Shown one piece after another: positions 40,085 to 49,727 of a DNA stretch of 64,000 nt (its first letter is position 1; every line of letters begins with the position of its first letter). The position numbers and the translations under genes are program-made. Source of the DNA: Rhizobium sp. CIAT894 (lineage in GTDB: Bacteria; Pseudomonadota; Alphaproteobacteria; Rhizobiales; Rhizobiaceae); NCBI RefSeq assembly GCF_000172795.2, contig NZ_CP020947.1, positions 3,985,001-4,049,000 on the forward strand, read 5' to 3'. The notes under the pieces are model-generated. The model was not told the DNA's origin, did not search any database, and saw only the letters and a program-made list of their open reading frames with translations.

Positions 40085-41355
40085 ACTGCTGTCCGGTTTA
40101 AATTTAGTGGACATGGTGCACGGTGTTGATTCTACTCGTATTCGAGCGTTTCGCGACGATCTCGGACACGAAATAGGAGCAACACCGTGCGGCATGACAA
40201 TAGCGTCTTTCATGATCTGTTGAAGCGGATTCCGTGGACGATCTTCGAAAGACTTGTGGAGGAGCATCAGGCCGACAAGCATGTTCGGCGGCTGTCGACG
40301 AAGAGCCAGTTGATCGCCCTGCTTTACGGCCAGCTTGCCGGTGCCGTCAGCCTGCGCGAGATCGTCGGGTCCCTGGAAAGCCATAGTGCCCGCCTTTACC
40401 ATCTCGGCGCTCGCCCGGTGTCGCGCTCGACTTTCGCCGATGCCAACGGCCTGCGTCCGAGCGCCGTTTTTACCGAGTTGTTTACGCAGATGCTGGCCCG
40501 CGCCGGGCGCGGCCTCAAGCGGGCCATCGGCGAGGCGGTCTATCTGATCGACGGCAGCAGTCTGCCACTTTCCGGGGCGGGATCGCAGTGGGCCCGCTTT
40601 TCCGATCAGGCCTGCGGCGCCAAGATGCACGTCGTCTATGATGCCAATGCCGAACGGCCGATCTATGCGGCCGTCACCGCGGCCAATGTCAACGACATCA
40701 CCGCCGCCAAGGAGATGCCGATCGAGGCGGGCGCCACCTATGTCTTCGATCTCGGCTATTACGATTTCGGCTGGTGGGCGAAGCTGGATGCCGCCGGCTG
40801 CCGCATCGTCACCCGCCTCAAGTCCCATACGAAACTGACAGCGAGCGCCGAGCAGGCGGTCAACGAGGATGCCGGCATCCTGTTCGACCGCATCGGCCTG
40901 TTGCCGCAGCGCCAGGCCAGGAGCCGCCGCAATCCGATGAACCGGCCGGTGCGCGAGATCGGCGTGCGGATCGAAACCGGCAAGATATTGCGCATCTTCT
41001 CCAACGATCTTACCGCCCCGGCCGAGGAGATCGCCGCACTTTACAAGCGCCGCTGGGCGATCGAACTGTTCTTCCGCTGGGTCAAGCAGACGCTGAAAAT
41101 CCGCCATTTCCTCGGCAACAGCGAAAATGCAGTGCGCATCCAGGTGGCCGTCGCTCTGATCGCCTATCTGCTGCTGCAGATGGCAAAGGCCGACCAGGCC
41201 ACCATCATAAGCCCGCTGGCCTTCGCCCGCCTGGTGCGCACCAACCTGATGCACCGCAAAAGGATCGACCGCCTGCTAAAACCACGCAACAACCCTCCCG
41301 GAAATCCCGGCCAGATGAGCCTCCAATGGTGACACAATTTAAACCGGACAGCAGT
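40085..41355 (+). mobile_element. Complete IS4-family insertion sequence, 1271 bp
   Basis: Both ends carry the same 20-bp terminal repeat ACTGCTGTCCGGTTTAAATT (40085-40104 and complement at 41336-41355). An 11-bp target duplication GGGCTTGACCC flanks it (40074-40084 and 41356-41366), so the copy moved recently and intact. One transposase gene occupies nearly all of it. 10-13 bp duplications are usual for the IS4 family. Confidence 0.95.
40187..41332 (+). CDS. IS4-family transposase
   Basis: A 381-residue DDE transposase with a GTG start after AGGAGC. An N-terminal DUF4372-like domain (KRIPWTIFERLVEEHQADKHVRRLSTKSQ) is followed by the catalytic core: first Asp in YLIDGSSLPLSG (near 122), second in VFDLGYYDFGWW (near 187), and the YREK signature YKRRWAIELFFRWVK with the catalytic Glu near 293. 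Full-length and uninterrupted, so it is probably active. Confidence 0.95.
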   Translation: MRHDNSVFHDLLKRIPWTIFERLVEEHQADKHVRRLSTKSQLIALLYGQLAGAVSLREIVGSLESHSARLYHLGARPVSRSTFADANGLRPSAVFTELFTQMLARAGRGLKRAIGEAVYLIDGSSLPLSGAGSQWARFSDQACGAKMHVVYDANAERPIYAAVTAANVNDITAAKEMPIEAGATYVFDLGYYDFGWWAKLDAAGCRIVTRLKSHTKLTASAEQAVNEDAGILFDRIGLLPQRQARSRRNPMNRPVREIGVRIETGKILRIFSNDLTAPAEEIAALYKRRWAIELFFRWVKQTLKIRHFLGNSENAVRIQVAVALIAYLLLQMAKADQATIISPLAFARLVRTNLMHRKRIDRLLKPRNNPPGNPGQMSLQW

Positions 41356-41478
41356 GGGCTTGACCCGAGGATCCATCCCCGTAGCCGCTGATGGATGCGG
41401 TGTGGATGCTCGGGTCAAGCCCGAGCATGACGGAGGTAGGGGTGATGCGACAATCCTCCCACCCACCGGCGGTGCAAC

Positions 41479-42057
41479 ATGGTGAAACTCAACAAGATCT
41501 ACACCAAAACCGGCGATGACGGCACGACCGGGCTGGTGTCCGGCCCACGCCGGACAAAGGACGATCTGCGCGTGGAAGCCTATGGCACGATCGACGAGGC
41601 CAATTCCGCGATCGGCCTGGCGCGGCTGCACACATCAGGCTTGCCCGAGCTCGACGCCATGCTGGTGTCGATCCAGAACGATCTCTTCGATCTCGGCGCC
41701 GATCTCGCCACGCCTGATACCGGCGAGACGCCGGCCTACGAACCGCTGCGGATCGTCGAGACCCAGGTCGACCGCGTCGAACGCGATATCGATCAGTTGA
41801 ACGCCGGTCTCGAGCCGCTGAAATCCTTCATCCTCCCGGGCGGCAGCCCGGCTGCCGCATATCTGCATCTTGCCCGCACGATTGCCCGGCGCGCCGAACG
41901 TCTGATGGTGGCGCTTGCCCGCAGCGACGGCGAAATCGTCAGCGAGCCGGCCAGGAAATACGTCAACCGGCTCTCGGATTTCCTCTTCGTCGCGGCGCGC
42001 CATGCAAATGACGGGGGCCAAGCAGATGTGCTTTGGGTTCCCGGAAAAAACAGATAG
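41479..42057 (+). CDS. PduO-type cob(I)alamin adenosyltransferase
   Basis: A 192-residue ATP:corrinoid adenosyltransferase that makes adenosylcobalamin. Motif KIYTKTGDDGTTGLVSGPR (about 5-23) binds ATP, YGTIDEANSAIGLAR is near 40, and LPGGSPAAAYLHLARTIARRAER near 120 is the PduO active-site helix. It lies 112 bases after the IS; following genes are a rhomboid protease and etfBA, with no clear functional link. Confidence 0.94.
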   Translation: MVKLNKIYTKTGDDGTTGLVSGPRRTKDDLRVEAYGTIDEANSAIGLARLHTSGLPELDAMLVSIQNDLFDLGADLATPDTGETPAYEPLRIVETQVDRVERDIDQLNAGLEPLKSFILPGGSPAAAYLHLARTIARRAERLMVALARSDGEIVSEPARKYVNRLSDFLFVAARHANDGGQADVLWVPGKNR

Positions 42058-42090
42058 GTTCGCCGCGACGACGATCGCCGGGGGGCCTTT

Positions 42091-42876
42091 ATGTTCATAC
42101 CACTTCACGACGCCAATACGCTGAAACATATCAAGGTCCAGTGGGTGACGCTCTCGCTGATCGCGCTGAATGTCGCAATCTGGCTATTGACCAGCCTTGA
42201 GAGCGAGCAGGCAGCCCAGGCGACGACAGTCGGGCTCGGCTACATCCCGGCCATCGTCTTCGGCGATGCGGTGCTGGCGCCGGGGCTCGAAATCGTGCCG
42301 GAACCGCTGACTTATCTCACCTATGCCTTCGTTCACGCCGGCTTCTGGCATCTCGCCGGCAACATGATCTTCCTCTGGGTCTTCGGCGACAATGTCGAGG
42401 ATGCGATGGGGCATCTGCGCTTCCTGATGTTCTATCTCGCCTGCGCAGCCGCCGGCGCGCTCTGCCACGGCCTGCTCGGCATGACGTCGCAAGCGCCGCT
42501 GGTCGGGGCATCGGGAGCGGTCTCCGGCGTGGTTGCCGCCTATGTCATGCTGCATCCGCGCGTCAGGGTTTGGGTGCTGGTCTTCTTCCGTGTGCCGCTG
42601 CCCCTGCCGGCTTTCGTACCGCTGCTTTTGTGGATCGGGCAACAGTTCTTCATGCTGGCGATCACACCCGAAAGCGACGTTTCCTGGGGCGCACATGTCG
42701 GCGGCATCATTGCCGGGGGTCTTTTAATCCTCGTCTTGCGCCGGCCCGGCGTGCCGCTCTTCGACCGGGAGATCGTCACACCTCGGGCCGTGAGAAACAG
42801 TCCTGGCGCCGTTCCGACCATCGCCGCCGGAACGGACGGACGGATAGCGCAGCGCTTTCCCTGGGGCCGGCGCTGA
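42091..42876 (+). CDS. Rhomboid intramembrane serine protease
   Basis: A 261-residue six-span protein. The catalytic serine is in GASGAVSG (near 141) and the histidine in WGAHVGGIIAG (near 195); AFVHAGFWHLAGNMIFLWVFG near 77 carries the conserved rhomboid HxxxN region. It would cleave membrane proteins within the bilayer; targets unknown. 33 bases after the cobalamin enzyme. Confidence 0.93.
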   Translation: MFIPLHDANTLKHIKVQWVTLSLIALNVAIWLLTSLESEQAAQATTVGLGYIPAIVFGDAVLAPGLEIVPEPLTYLTYAFVHAGFWHLAGNMIFLWVFGDNVEDAMGHLRFLMFYLACAAAGALCHGLLGMTSQAPLVGASGAVSGVVAAYVMLHPRVRVWVLVFFRVPLPLPAFVPLLLWIGQQFFMLAITPESDVSWGAHVGGIIAGGLLILVLRRPGVPLFDREIVTPRAVRNSPGAVPTIAAGTDGRIAQRFPWGRR

Positions 42877-42884
42877 TAGCGATA

Positions 42885-42900
42885 TTGACGTGAACGTAAG
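42885..42900. promoter_or_regulatory. ACGT-NN-ACGT operator-like motif upstream of etfB
   Basis: TTGACGTGAACGTAAG is two ACGT cores around two bases, a layout like the LiuR-type MerR-family operators known for fatty-acid and branched-chain amino-acid catabolism genes in proteobacteria. It is 161 bases before etfB and nine after the rhomboid stop. Confidence 0.35.
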
Positions 42901-43061
42901 CGTCCATATATTGCCGGTCAAATCGCCTGCCTGCGTCATGCAAGCGTTGAAATTGGAGGAAAAACGCGTATCCATGTCGCCATTCGACAATCGGAGCAGC
43001 GCCTGAGCGCGCATTTTCTAGAAAAGTCTCTGAAGCCAGTTTTCCCTGAAGGAAGGACCCC

Positions 43062-43811
43062 ATGAAGATTCTCGTGCCCGTCAAAAGGGTTGTCGACTAC
43101 AACGTGAAGATCCGGGTTCGTCCGGATGGTTCGGGTGTCGAGCTAGCCAATGTGAAGATGTCGATGAACCCGTTCGACGAGATCTCGGTGGAAGAGGCGC
43201 TGCGGCTGAAGGAAGCCGGCAAGGCCGAGGAAGTCGTGGTCGTCTCGATCGGTCCGGCCAAGGCCGAAGAGACGCTGAGGACGGCGCTTGCCATGGGCGC
43301 CGACCGGGCGATCCTGGTCGAGACCGAGGATGCCGTCGAGCCGCTCACTGTGGCCAAGATCCTCAAGGGCGTGGCCGATGCCGAACAGCCGGGCCTTGTT
43401 ATCGTCGGCAAGCAGGCGATCGACGACGATTCCAACCAGACTGGCCAGATGCTGGCGGCGCTGCTCGGTTCTGCCCAGGCGACCTTCGCCTCGAAGATCG
43501 AGATTGGGGATGGCAAGGCGACCGTCACCCGCGAGGTCGATGGCGGCCTGCAGACGATCGAGATCAAGCTGCCGGCGGTCGTCACCACGGACCTGCGCCT
43601 GAACGAACCGCGTTATGCCTCGCTGCCGAACATCATGAAGGCGAAGAAGAAGCCGCTCGACAAGAAGAGCCCGGCCGATTTCGGCGTCGATACCACACCG
43701 CGGCTGAAGGTGCTGAAGACCGAGGAGCCGGGTGGCCGCAAGGCCGGCGTCAAGGTCAAGTCGGTCGCCGAGCTGGTCGACAGACTGAAGAACGAAGCCG
43801 GCGTGCTGTAA
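43062..43811 (+). CDS. etfB: Electron transfer flavoprotein, beta subunit
   Basis: A 249-residue subunit that binds AMP and carries the partner-docking loop. [16 protein letters not shown] opens it and [15 protein letters not shown] (about 123-137) is the conserved AMP-binding stretch. With EtfA it takes electrons from acyl-CoA and other dehydrogenases and passes them to ETF-ubiquinone oxidoreductase. AAGGAAGGA precedes the start. etfA follows 25 bases downstream. Confidence 0.97.
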   Translation: MKILVPVKRVVDYNVKIRVRPDGSGVELANVKMSMNPFDEISVEEALRLKEAGKAEEVVVVSIGPAKAEETLRTALAMGADRAILVETEDAVEPLTVAKILKGVADAEQPGLVIVGKQAIDDDSNQTGQMLAALLGSAQATFASKIEIGDGKATVTREVDGGLQTIEIKLPAVVTTDLRLNEPRYASLPNIMKAKKKPLDKKSPADFGVDTTPRLKVLKTEEPGGRKAGVKVKSVAELVDRLKNEAGVL

Positions 43812-43836
43812 TCGGGTTGGAACAGGAGCAACCATC

Positions 43837-44766
43837 ATGACCATTCTTCTTCTGGCCGACCACGACAATTCGAGCCTCTCCGACCAGACCGCCAAGGCGC
43901 TGACCGCGGCAAGCCAGATCGGCCCCGACGTGCACATCCTCGTTGCCGGCAAGGGCGCCAAGGCGGCGGCCGATGCGGCGGCCAAACTCTCCGGCGTTTC
44001 GAAGGTGCTGCTCGCCGAAAGCGATGCACTCGCCAACAATCTGGCCGAGCCGCTGGCCGACCTGATCGTCTCGCTTTCTGCCGGCTACGACACGATCATC
44101 TCGGCCGCCACTTCGGTCGGCAAGAACGTGCTGCCGCGCGTCGCAGCCCTGCTCGACGTCGCCCAGGTCTCGGAAATCATCGAAGTCGTCTCCGCCGATA
44201 CCTTCAAGCGGCCGATCTATGCCGGCAATGCCATCCAGACGGTGCAGGCAAGTGATGCCAGGAAGGTCATCACCGTGCGCACCGCCTCGTTTGCCTCGGC
44301 ATCTGAAGGCGGCTCTGCCTCCGTCGAAGCGATCCCGGCGGCTTCCGATCCGGGCCTGTCGACCTTTGTCAAGGATGCGCTGTCGGCTTCCGACCGTCCG
44401 GAACTGACCTCTGCCAAGATCATTCTCTCCGGCGGTCGGGCGCTGGGCTCGGCGGAGAAGTTCCGCGAAGTCATCCTGCCGCTTGCCGACAAGCTCGGTG
44501 CTGCCGTCGGCGCCAGCCGTGCGGCTGTCGATGCCGGTTATGCGCCGAACGACTGGCAGGTCGGCCAGACCGGCAAGGTGGTTGCGCCCGATCTCTATAT
44601 CGCCGCCGGCATCTCCGGCGCCATCCAGCACCTGGCCGGCATGAAGGATTCGAAGGTGATCGTCGCCATCAACAAGGACGAGGAGGCGCCGATCTTCCAG
44701 GTCGCCGACTATGGTCTGGTCGCCGATCTGTTCGAAGCCTTGCCGGAATTGCAGAAGGCGCTCTAA
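43837..44766 (+). CDS. etfA: Electron transfer flavoprotein, alpha subunit
   Basis: A 309-residue FAD-binding subunit. The C-terminal FAD domain is marked by [12 protein letters not shown] (near 190) and [20 protein letters not shown] then [13 protein letters not shown] (about 245-275), the standard ETF alpha signature. Co-transcribed with etfB; followed by a hairpin and a 3-hydroxyacyl-CoA dehydrogenase gene. Confidence 0.97.
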   Translation: MTILLLADHDNSSLSDQTAKALTAASQIGPDVHILVAGKGAKAAADAAAKLSGVSKVLLAESDALANNLAEPLADLIVSLSAGYDTIISAATSVGKNVLPRVAALLDVAQVSEIIEVVSADTFKRPIYAGNAIQTVQASDARKVITVRTASFASASEGGSASVEAIPAASDPGLSTFVKDALSASDRPELTSAKIILSGGRALGSAEKFREVILPLADKLGAAVGASRAAVDAGYAPNDWQVGQTGKVVAPDLYIAAGISGAIQHLAGMKDSKVIVAINKDEEAPIFQVADYGLVADLFEALPELQKAL

Positions 44767-44834
44767 GCGCGCCAAATGCTTTTCTTTCGCACTTGCGAAT
44801 GACTGGAAAATTATCTTTTATGGCGTTACTACTG

Positions 44835-44860
44835 CTGCCGGGCGATCATTTGCCCGGCAG
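44835..44860 (+). terminator. Hairpin after etfA
   Basis: Perfect 9-bp stem CTGCCGGGC / GCCCGGCAG with an 8-base loop, 68 bases after etfA; the tail TATTGC is not a strong T-run, so partial readthrough to the next gene is likely. Confidence 0.6.
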
Positions 44861-44913
44861 TATTGCTAAAAAATGCGGCAGCGCGGGGGCGAATGCCGTG
44901 TGGGGGTTTGGAG

Positions 44914-45795
44914 ATGAATGCGGTGTTGAAGAATATTGGTATTATCGGTGCCGGCCAGATGGGCTGCGGCATCGCGCATGTTTCGGCCGCCGCAGGTTAC
45001 AGGGTTCACATCTACGATCTCTCCCAGGACCGCATCGAATCCGGCCTTGCCACCATCAACGGCAATCTTGCCCGCCTGGTGACGAACGGCAAGATGACCG
45101 AAGAGGAACGCAAGTCGACCTTGTCGCTCATCTCGGGCTCGTCCGATGTCAATGATCTCGCCCCGTCCGATCTCGTGATCGAGGCCGCCACCGAAGATGA
45201 GGCCGTCAAGCGCAAGATTTACACGCAGGTCTGTCCGGTCCTGAAGCCGGAAGCGCTGCTTGCCACCAATACCTCTTCCCTTTCCATCACCCGGCTTGCT
45301 GCCGCCACCGACCGCCCCGAACGCTTCATGGGCATACATTTCATGAACCCGGTGCCGGTCATGAAGCTGGTCGAACTGGTGCGCGGCATCGCGACCGATG
45401 AGAAGACCTTCTCCGCCGCCAAGGAATTTGTCGGCACGCTGGAAAAGACCATCACCGTCGCCGAGGATTTCCCGGCTTTCATCGTCAACCGCATCCTGCT
45501 GCCGATGATCAACGAGGCGATCTACACGCTCTATGAAGGCGTCGGCACGGTCGATGCCATCGACACGGCGATGAAGCTCGGCGCCAACCATCCGATGGGG
45601 CCGCTGCAGCTTGCCGATTTCATCGGCCTCGACACCTGCCTGTCGATCATGCAGGTGCTGCACGACGGTCTGGCGGACTCGAAATATCGCCCCTGCCCGC
45701 TGCTGGTGAAATATGTCGAAGCCGGCTGGCTCGGCCGCAAATCCGGCCGCGGCTTCTACGACTATCGCGGCGAAGTGCCGGTGCCGACGCGCTAA
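44914..45795 (+). CDS. 3-hydroxybutyryl-CoA dehydrogenase
   Basis: A 293-residue NAD(P)-linked enzyme interconverting 3-hydroxyacyl-CoA and acetoacetyl-CoA. The Rossmann loop [16 protein letters not shown] (about 7-22) and the family signature around [19 protein letters not shown] (near 184) are complete, with the catalytic His in [12 protein letters not shown]. Position behind etfBA fits fatty-acid or polyhydroxybutyrate metabolism. Start at 44914 has TTGGAG four bases before it. Confidence 0.95.
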   Translation: MNAVLKNIGIIGAGQMGCGIAHVSAAAGYRVHIYDLSQDRIESGLATINGNLARLVTNGKMTEEERKSTLSLISGSSDVNDLAPSDLVIEAATEDEAVKRKIYTQVCPVLKPEALLATNTSSLSITRLAAATDRPERFMGIHFMNPVPVMKLVELVRGIATDEKTFSAAKEFVGTLEKTITVAEDFPAFIVNRILLPMINEAIYTLYEGVGTVDAIDTAMKLGANHPMGPLQLADFIGLDTCLSIMQVLHDGLADSKYRPCPLLVKYVEAGWLGRKSGRGFYDYRGEVPVPTR

Positions 45796-45803
45796 GGCGC
45801 AGC

Positions 45804-45829
45804 CCACTTTTGCGCGACATGTTTTAAGC
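45804..45829. repeat. RIME fragment (one arm only)
   Basis: CACTTTTGCGCGACATG followed by TTTTAAGC matches one outer arm of the RIME first palindrome (same orientation as copy C), with the rest deleted. Starts 9 bases after the dehydrogenase stop. Confidence 0.6.
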
Positions 45830-45903
45830 AGACATCATCAGAAAGGGCGAATGGACCGGACGCCCGCGACATGCTTTCCTTGCCGTGAACGGGAGGGAAT
45901 GCC

Positions 45904-45996
45904 ATGTCGACCGAAACACCGATGTTCCTGCTGCAATGCTGCGTCCTGATCGGGCTCGCGGGTGTCTTTCTCATCAAGGGAGACGGTGACTCCTGA
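45904..45996 (+). CDS. Possible 30-residue membrane peptide
   Basis: MSTETPMFLLQCCVLIGLAG and then VFLIKGDGDS: a short N-terminus, one hydrophobic stretch and a charged end. GGGAGG lies six bases before the ATG, an excellent ribosome site. It stops 9 bases before the convergent tlpA stop. No homology can be claimed; coding status rests on the ribosome site and membrane-like composition. Confidence 0.4.
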   Translation: MSTETPMFLLQCCVLIGLAGVFLIKGDGDS

Positions 45997-46005
45997 CCGG
46001 CCTCC

Positions 46006-46668
46006 TTACGACCCGATCGCACCCTTGATCAGCGCCTTTGCATCGTCGCTGTCCCAGGCGGCAGGGCCGTTCATGGCAGAGATCAGGCAGCCCTTGTCGT
46101 CGAGCAGCAGCGTCACCGGCAGACCGAAGGCGAGGCCTTCCTTTTTCAGGCTGTTGAAGACCGCGATCGTATTGTCTCGATAGAGCTGCAGCGCATCGAC
46201 ACCGATTTCCGCGAGAAAGGCCTTCGGCTTCTCGTCGTCACCGCTATCGATATTGACCGGCACGACCTGGAACTTGTCGCTGCCCATCTGCTTTTCGAGT
46301 ACGTTCAGCGCCGGCATCTCCTCGCGGCAGGGAACGCACCATGTTGCCCAGAGATTGAGAAGCACGGTCTTGCCGGCAAAGTGATCGAGCGTCAGCGGCT
46401 TGCCGTCGGGGCCGTTGAAGGACACCCCGGTCAGCTTGCGCGGTTCGCTGGCGGCAACCATGGCGGCGACCTGCCCCTTCATCAGCGGGGTGATGCCGGC
46501 GGCGCGATCCTTCGCAAGCTTGCATTCGGCAGACGCCGTTTCACCGCCGCCATTGCCAATCCCCGTCTCCTTCACGTATACCGCTGCCGCACCGGCAACC
46601 ACGCCTGCAACGGCGGCGATTGCGATCAATTTTACGGACGGCAAGCCGAAAGGTTTTTTTGTCGTCAT
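46006..46668 (-). CDS. TlpA-family thioredoxin-like disulfide reductase
   Basis: A 220-residue membrane-anchored periplasmic thioredoxin. One N-terminal helix ([21 protein letters not shown]) anchors it; the active site is WCVPC in [16 protein letters not shown] (near 125), and the fold ends as in TlpA. In rhizobia TlpA reduces cysteines needed for copper insertion into cytochrome oxidase. ATG at 46668 is divergent from argH, 26 bases apart. Confidence 0.93.
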   Translation of the reverse strand: MTTKKPFGLPSVKLIAIAAVAGVVAGAAAVYVKETGIGNGGGETASAECKLAKDRAAGITPLMKGQVAAMVAASEPRKLTGVSFNGPDGKPLTLDHFAGKTVLLNLWATWCVPCREEMPALNVLEKQMGSDKFQVVPVNIDSGDDEKPKAFLAEIGVDALQLYRDNTIAVFNSLKKEGLAFGLPVTLLLDDKGCLISAMNGPAAWDSDDAKALIKGAIGS

Positions 46669-46694
46669 TTCATTCTCCAGGACGGGCATCTTCC

Positions 46695-48098
46695 ATGGCC
46701 GAGAGCAACACGGACACCAAATCCTCAAACCAGATGTGGGGTGGGCGCTTCGCCTCCGGCCCGGACGCGATCATGGAGGAGATAAATGCCTCGATCGGTT
46801 TCGACAAGAAGCTATTCGCCCAGGATATCCGCGGTTCGATCGCTCATGCGACGATGCTTGCCCATCAGGGCATCATTTCTTCAGACGATAAGGACAAGAT
46901 CGTTCACGGGCTAAACACGATCCTGTCAGAAATCGAAAGCGGCAATTTCGAATTCTCCCGCCGGCTCGAAGACATCCACATGAACATCGAGGCGCGCCTG
47001 GCGACGCTGATCGGCCCAGCGGCCGGCCGGCTGCATACCGCCCGTTCGCGCAACGATCAGGTGGCGCTCGATTTCCGCCTCTGGGTGAAGGAGGAGCTTG
47101 AGAAGACCGAAAGGATGCTGACCGGTCTGATCGCCGCCTTCCTTGATCGTGCCGAGGAACATGCCGAAAGCGTCATGCCGGGCTTCACCCATCTGCAGAC
47201 CGCCCAGCCCGTCACCTTCGGCCATCACTGCATGGCCTATGTCGAAATGTTCGGCCGCGACCGCTCGCGCGTGCGCCACGCCATCGAGCATCTGGACGAA
47301 AGCCCGATCGGTGCGGCCGCCCTTGCCGGCACCGGCTATCCGATCGATCGCCATATGACGGCCAAGGCGCTGGGTTTCCGCGAGCCGACCCGCAATTCCA
47401 TCGACACCGTCTCCGACCGCGATTTCGCCATCGAATTCCTGTCGATCGCGGCAATAACAGGCATGCACCTGTCGCGCCTGGCCGAAGAGATCGTCATCTG
47501 GTCGACGCCGCAATTCGGTTTCGTCCGCCTTTCCGACGCCTTCTCCACCGGTTCGTCGATCATGCCGCAAAAGAAGAACCCGGATGCCGCCGAACTGGTG
47601 CGAGCCAAGACCGGCCGCATCAACGGCTCGCTGGTGGCGCTGCTGACGATCATGAAGGGGCTGCCGCTCGCTTATTCCAAGGACATGCAGGAAGACAAGG
47701 AACAGGTCTTCGACGCGGCCGAGAGCCTGGAACTGGCAATCGCCGCCATGACCGGCATGGTGCGCGACATGACCGTCAACACCGCCCGCATGAAGGCGGC
47801 GGCCGGCTCCGGCTTCTCGACGGCGACCGACCTTGCCGACTGGCTGGTGCGCGAAGCGGGCCTGCCCTTCCGCGATGCCCATCACGTCACTGGCCGCGCC
47901 GTGGCGCTTGCCGAAAGCAAGGGCTGCGACCTTGCCGAACTGCCGCTCGCCGATCTGCAGGCGATCCATTCCGCGATCACCGACAAGGTTTACGACGTGC
48001 TGACGGTCGAGGCCTCGGTCGCCAGCCGCAAGAGCTTCGGCGGTACCGCGCCTTCCGAGGTGCGCAAGCAGATCGCCTTCTGGCGCGCCCGCAACTGA
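46695..48098 (+). CDS. argH: Argininosuccinate lyase
   Basis: A 467-residue enzyme that splits argininosuccinate to arginine and fumarate, the last step of arginine synthesis. It opens with [20 protein letters not shown] and has the fumarase-superfamily signature [15 protein letters not shown] near residue 285. ATG at 46695 is chosen; the longer start at 46620 would overlap tlpA. First of a conserved argH-lptM-lysA row. Confidence 0.97.
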   Translation: MAESNTDTKSSNQMWGGRFASGPDAIMEEINASIGFDKKLFAQDIRGSIAHATMLAHQGIISSDDKDKIVHGLNTILSEIESGNFEFSRRLEDIHMNIEARLATLIGPAAGRLHTARSRNDQVALDFRLWVKEELEKTERMLTGLIAAFLDRAEEHAESVMPGFTHLQTAQPVTFGHHCMAYVEMFGRDRSRVRHAIEHLDESPIGAAALAGTGYPIDRHMTAKALGFREPTRNSIDTVSDRDFAIEFLSIAAITGMHLSRLAEEIVIWSTPQFGFVRLSDAFSTGSSIMPQKKNPDAAELVRAKTGRINGSLVALLTIMKGLPLAYSKDMQEDKEQVFDAAESLELAIAAMTGMVRDMTVNTARMKAAAGSGFSTATDLADWLVREAGLPFRDAHHVTGRAVALAESKGCDLAELPLADLQAIHSAITDKVYDVLTVEASVASRKSFGGTAPSEVRKQIAFWRARN

Positions 48099-48252
48099 GA
48101 AATAGCGGGCGGGTGAGAGCCCGCCTCGCCCTTCCCGCCGACGCGGGAGCACGCCCAACAATCAGGGTGCACAAGGCGGATAAACTTCGCTATGAAGATC
48201 CCCATCGTTCGAAATGAATGATATCCGTCATGTGTCGCAGAAGAGGATATTC

Positions 48253-48447
48253 ATGCAGAAGAGCTTGCCGCACCTCGTCCGCCTGACGGCGGTTCTCGCC
48301 GTCATCGGCCTTGCCGTTGCCGGATGCGGGCGCAAGGGCGATCTCGATCCGCCGAGTGCTGCGGCAACCAAGGAAGGCGACGTTTCCAAGCCGACGAAAC
48401 AGCCGGGAACCGTTGACAAGCCCTTCCTTCTCGATCCTCTTCTTTAA
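48253..48447 (+). CDS. lptM: LptM-family small lipoprotein
   Basis: A 64-residue lipoprotein with a signal peptide and lipobox LAVAGC; the mature protein begins CGRKGDLDPP, the LptM signature. In E. coli LptM helps the LPS translocon LptDE mature. Located between argH and lysA as in other rhizobia. Start at 48253 is fixed by the signal peptide, with GAGG 8 bases before it. Confidence 0.88.
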   Translation: MQKSLPHLVRLTAVLAVIGLAVAGCGRKGDLDPPSAAATKEGDVSKPTKQPGTVDKPFLLDPLL

Positions 48448-48458
48448 GGCACAAGCCC

Positions 48459-49727
48459 GTGAACCATTTCGAGTACCGCGACGGCATCCTTCACGCCGAG
48501 AACGTTCCCGTTCCCGAGATCGCCAAGGCGGTCGGCACACCTTTCTACGTCTATTCCACCGCGACGCTGGAACGCCATTACCGCGTCTTCTCCGAAGCCT
48601 TCGGCGATGTCGATTCCATGGTCTGCTACGCGATGAAGGCGAATTCCAACCAGGCGGTGCTGAAGACGCTCGGCCGTCTTGGCGCCGGCATCGACGTCGT
48701 CTCGGAAGGCGAGTTGCGCCGCGCACTTGCCGCCGGCATTCCGGCAGAGCGCATCATGTTCTCAGGCGTCGGCAAGACGCCGCAGGAAATGGACTTCGCC
48801 CTCGAAGCCGGCATCTACTGCTTCAATGTTGAATCCGAGCCTGAGCTCGAAATTCTCAACCAGCGCGCCGTCAGCGCCGGCAAGAAAGCCCCGGTCTCCT
48901 TCCGCATCAACCCGGATGTCGATGCGAAAACGCATTCGAAGATTTCGACCGGCAAGAAGGAAAACAAGTTCGGCATTTCCTGGGAGCGTGCCCGCGCCAT
49001 CTATGCCCACGCCGCCAAACTGCCGGGCATCGAAGTCACCGGCATCGACATGCATATCGGCAGCCAGATCACCGAGCTGCAGCCCTTCGACGACGCCTTC
49101 AAGCTGCTGCACGATCTTGTCGCGACGCTGCGCGCCGACGGCCATGCCATTCATCACGTCGATATCGGCGGCGGCCTCGGCGTGCCCTACAAGGACGACA
49201 ACAATCCGCCGCCGCTGCCGGATGCCTATGCGGCGATCGTCAAGAACCAGCTGCGCGGCCTAAACTGCAAGATAATCACCGAGCCCGGCCGCCTGATCGT
49301 CGGCAATGCCGGTATCCTGGTGACCGAAGTCCTCTATGTGAAGGATGGTGGCGAAAAGACCTTCGTCATCGTCGACGGCGCAATGAACGATCTCATCCGC
49401 CCCACTCTCTACGAGGCCTATCACGAAATCCGCCCGGTGACGATTTCGGCGGCGAACGCCCCACGCATTCGCGCCGACGTCGTCGGCCCCGTCTGCGAGA
49501 CCGGCGATTACCTGGCGCTCGATCGCGAAATGGCGATGCCGAAGCCCGGCGACCTGATCGCCGTCAGCACGGCCGGCGCCTATGGCGCGGTCCAGGCCGG
49601 CACCTATAACAGCCGCCTGCTGGTGCCCGAAGTTCTGGTGAAAGGCAGCGATTTCCATGTGATTCGCCCGCGCCGAACCTATGCGGAACTGATCAGCCTC
49701 GACTCCGTTCCGACCTGGCTCGACTAA
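48459..49727 (+). CDS. lysA: Diaminopimelate decarboxylase
   Basis: A 422-residue PLP enzyme, fold type III, that makes lysine from meso-diaminopimelate. PLP lysine is in CYAMKANSNQAV (near 59), the phosphate loop GGGLGV near 233, and CETGDYLALDR (near 347) provides the Cys from the partner subunit. GTG start at 48459, 11 bases after lptM. Its TAA stop is part of a RIME repeat edge. Confidence 0.97.
   Translation: MNHFEYRDGILHAENVPVPEIAKAVGTPFYVYSTATLERHYRVFSEAFGDVDSMVCYAMKANSNQAVLKTLGRLGAGIDVVSEGELRRALAAGIPAERIMFSGVGKTPQEMDFALEAGIYCFNVESEPELEILNQRAVSAGKKAPVSFRINPDVDAKTHSKISTGKKENKFGISWERARAIYAHAAKLPGIEVTGIDMHIGSQITELQPFDDAFKLLHDLVATLRADGHAIHHVDIGGGLGVPYKDDNNPPPLPDAYAAIVKNQLRGLNCKIITEPGRLIVGNAGILVTEVLYVKDGGEKTFVIVDGAMNDLIRPTLYEAYHEIRPVTISAANAPRIRADVVGPVCETGDYLALDREMAMPKPGDLIAVSTAGAYGAVQAGTYNSRLLVPEVLVKGSDFHVIRPRRTYAELISLDSVPTWLD

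Larger units (their letters stand above)
40060..41436. repeat. Palindromic element split by an insertion sequence
   Basis: Left arm 40060-40084 and right arm 41412-41436 are reverse complements at 24 of 25 positions (CCTCCGTCAT...GGGCTTGACCC). With the IS and one target copy removed they form a palindrome of about 105 bp. The IS sits at the inner end of the left arm. Confidence 0.8.

Noticed and set aside
39796..40101. 101-residue frame in the palindrome island
   Set aside because: It is translation of repeat sequence (the outer palindrome); such frames recur wherever this repeat occurs.
40060..41436. CRISPR-like repeats in the intergenic island
   Set aside because: The repeats are inverted, not regularly spaced direct repeats, and there are no cas genes.
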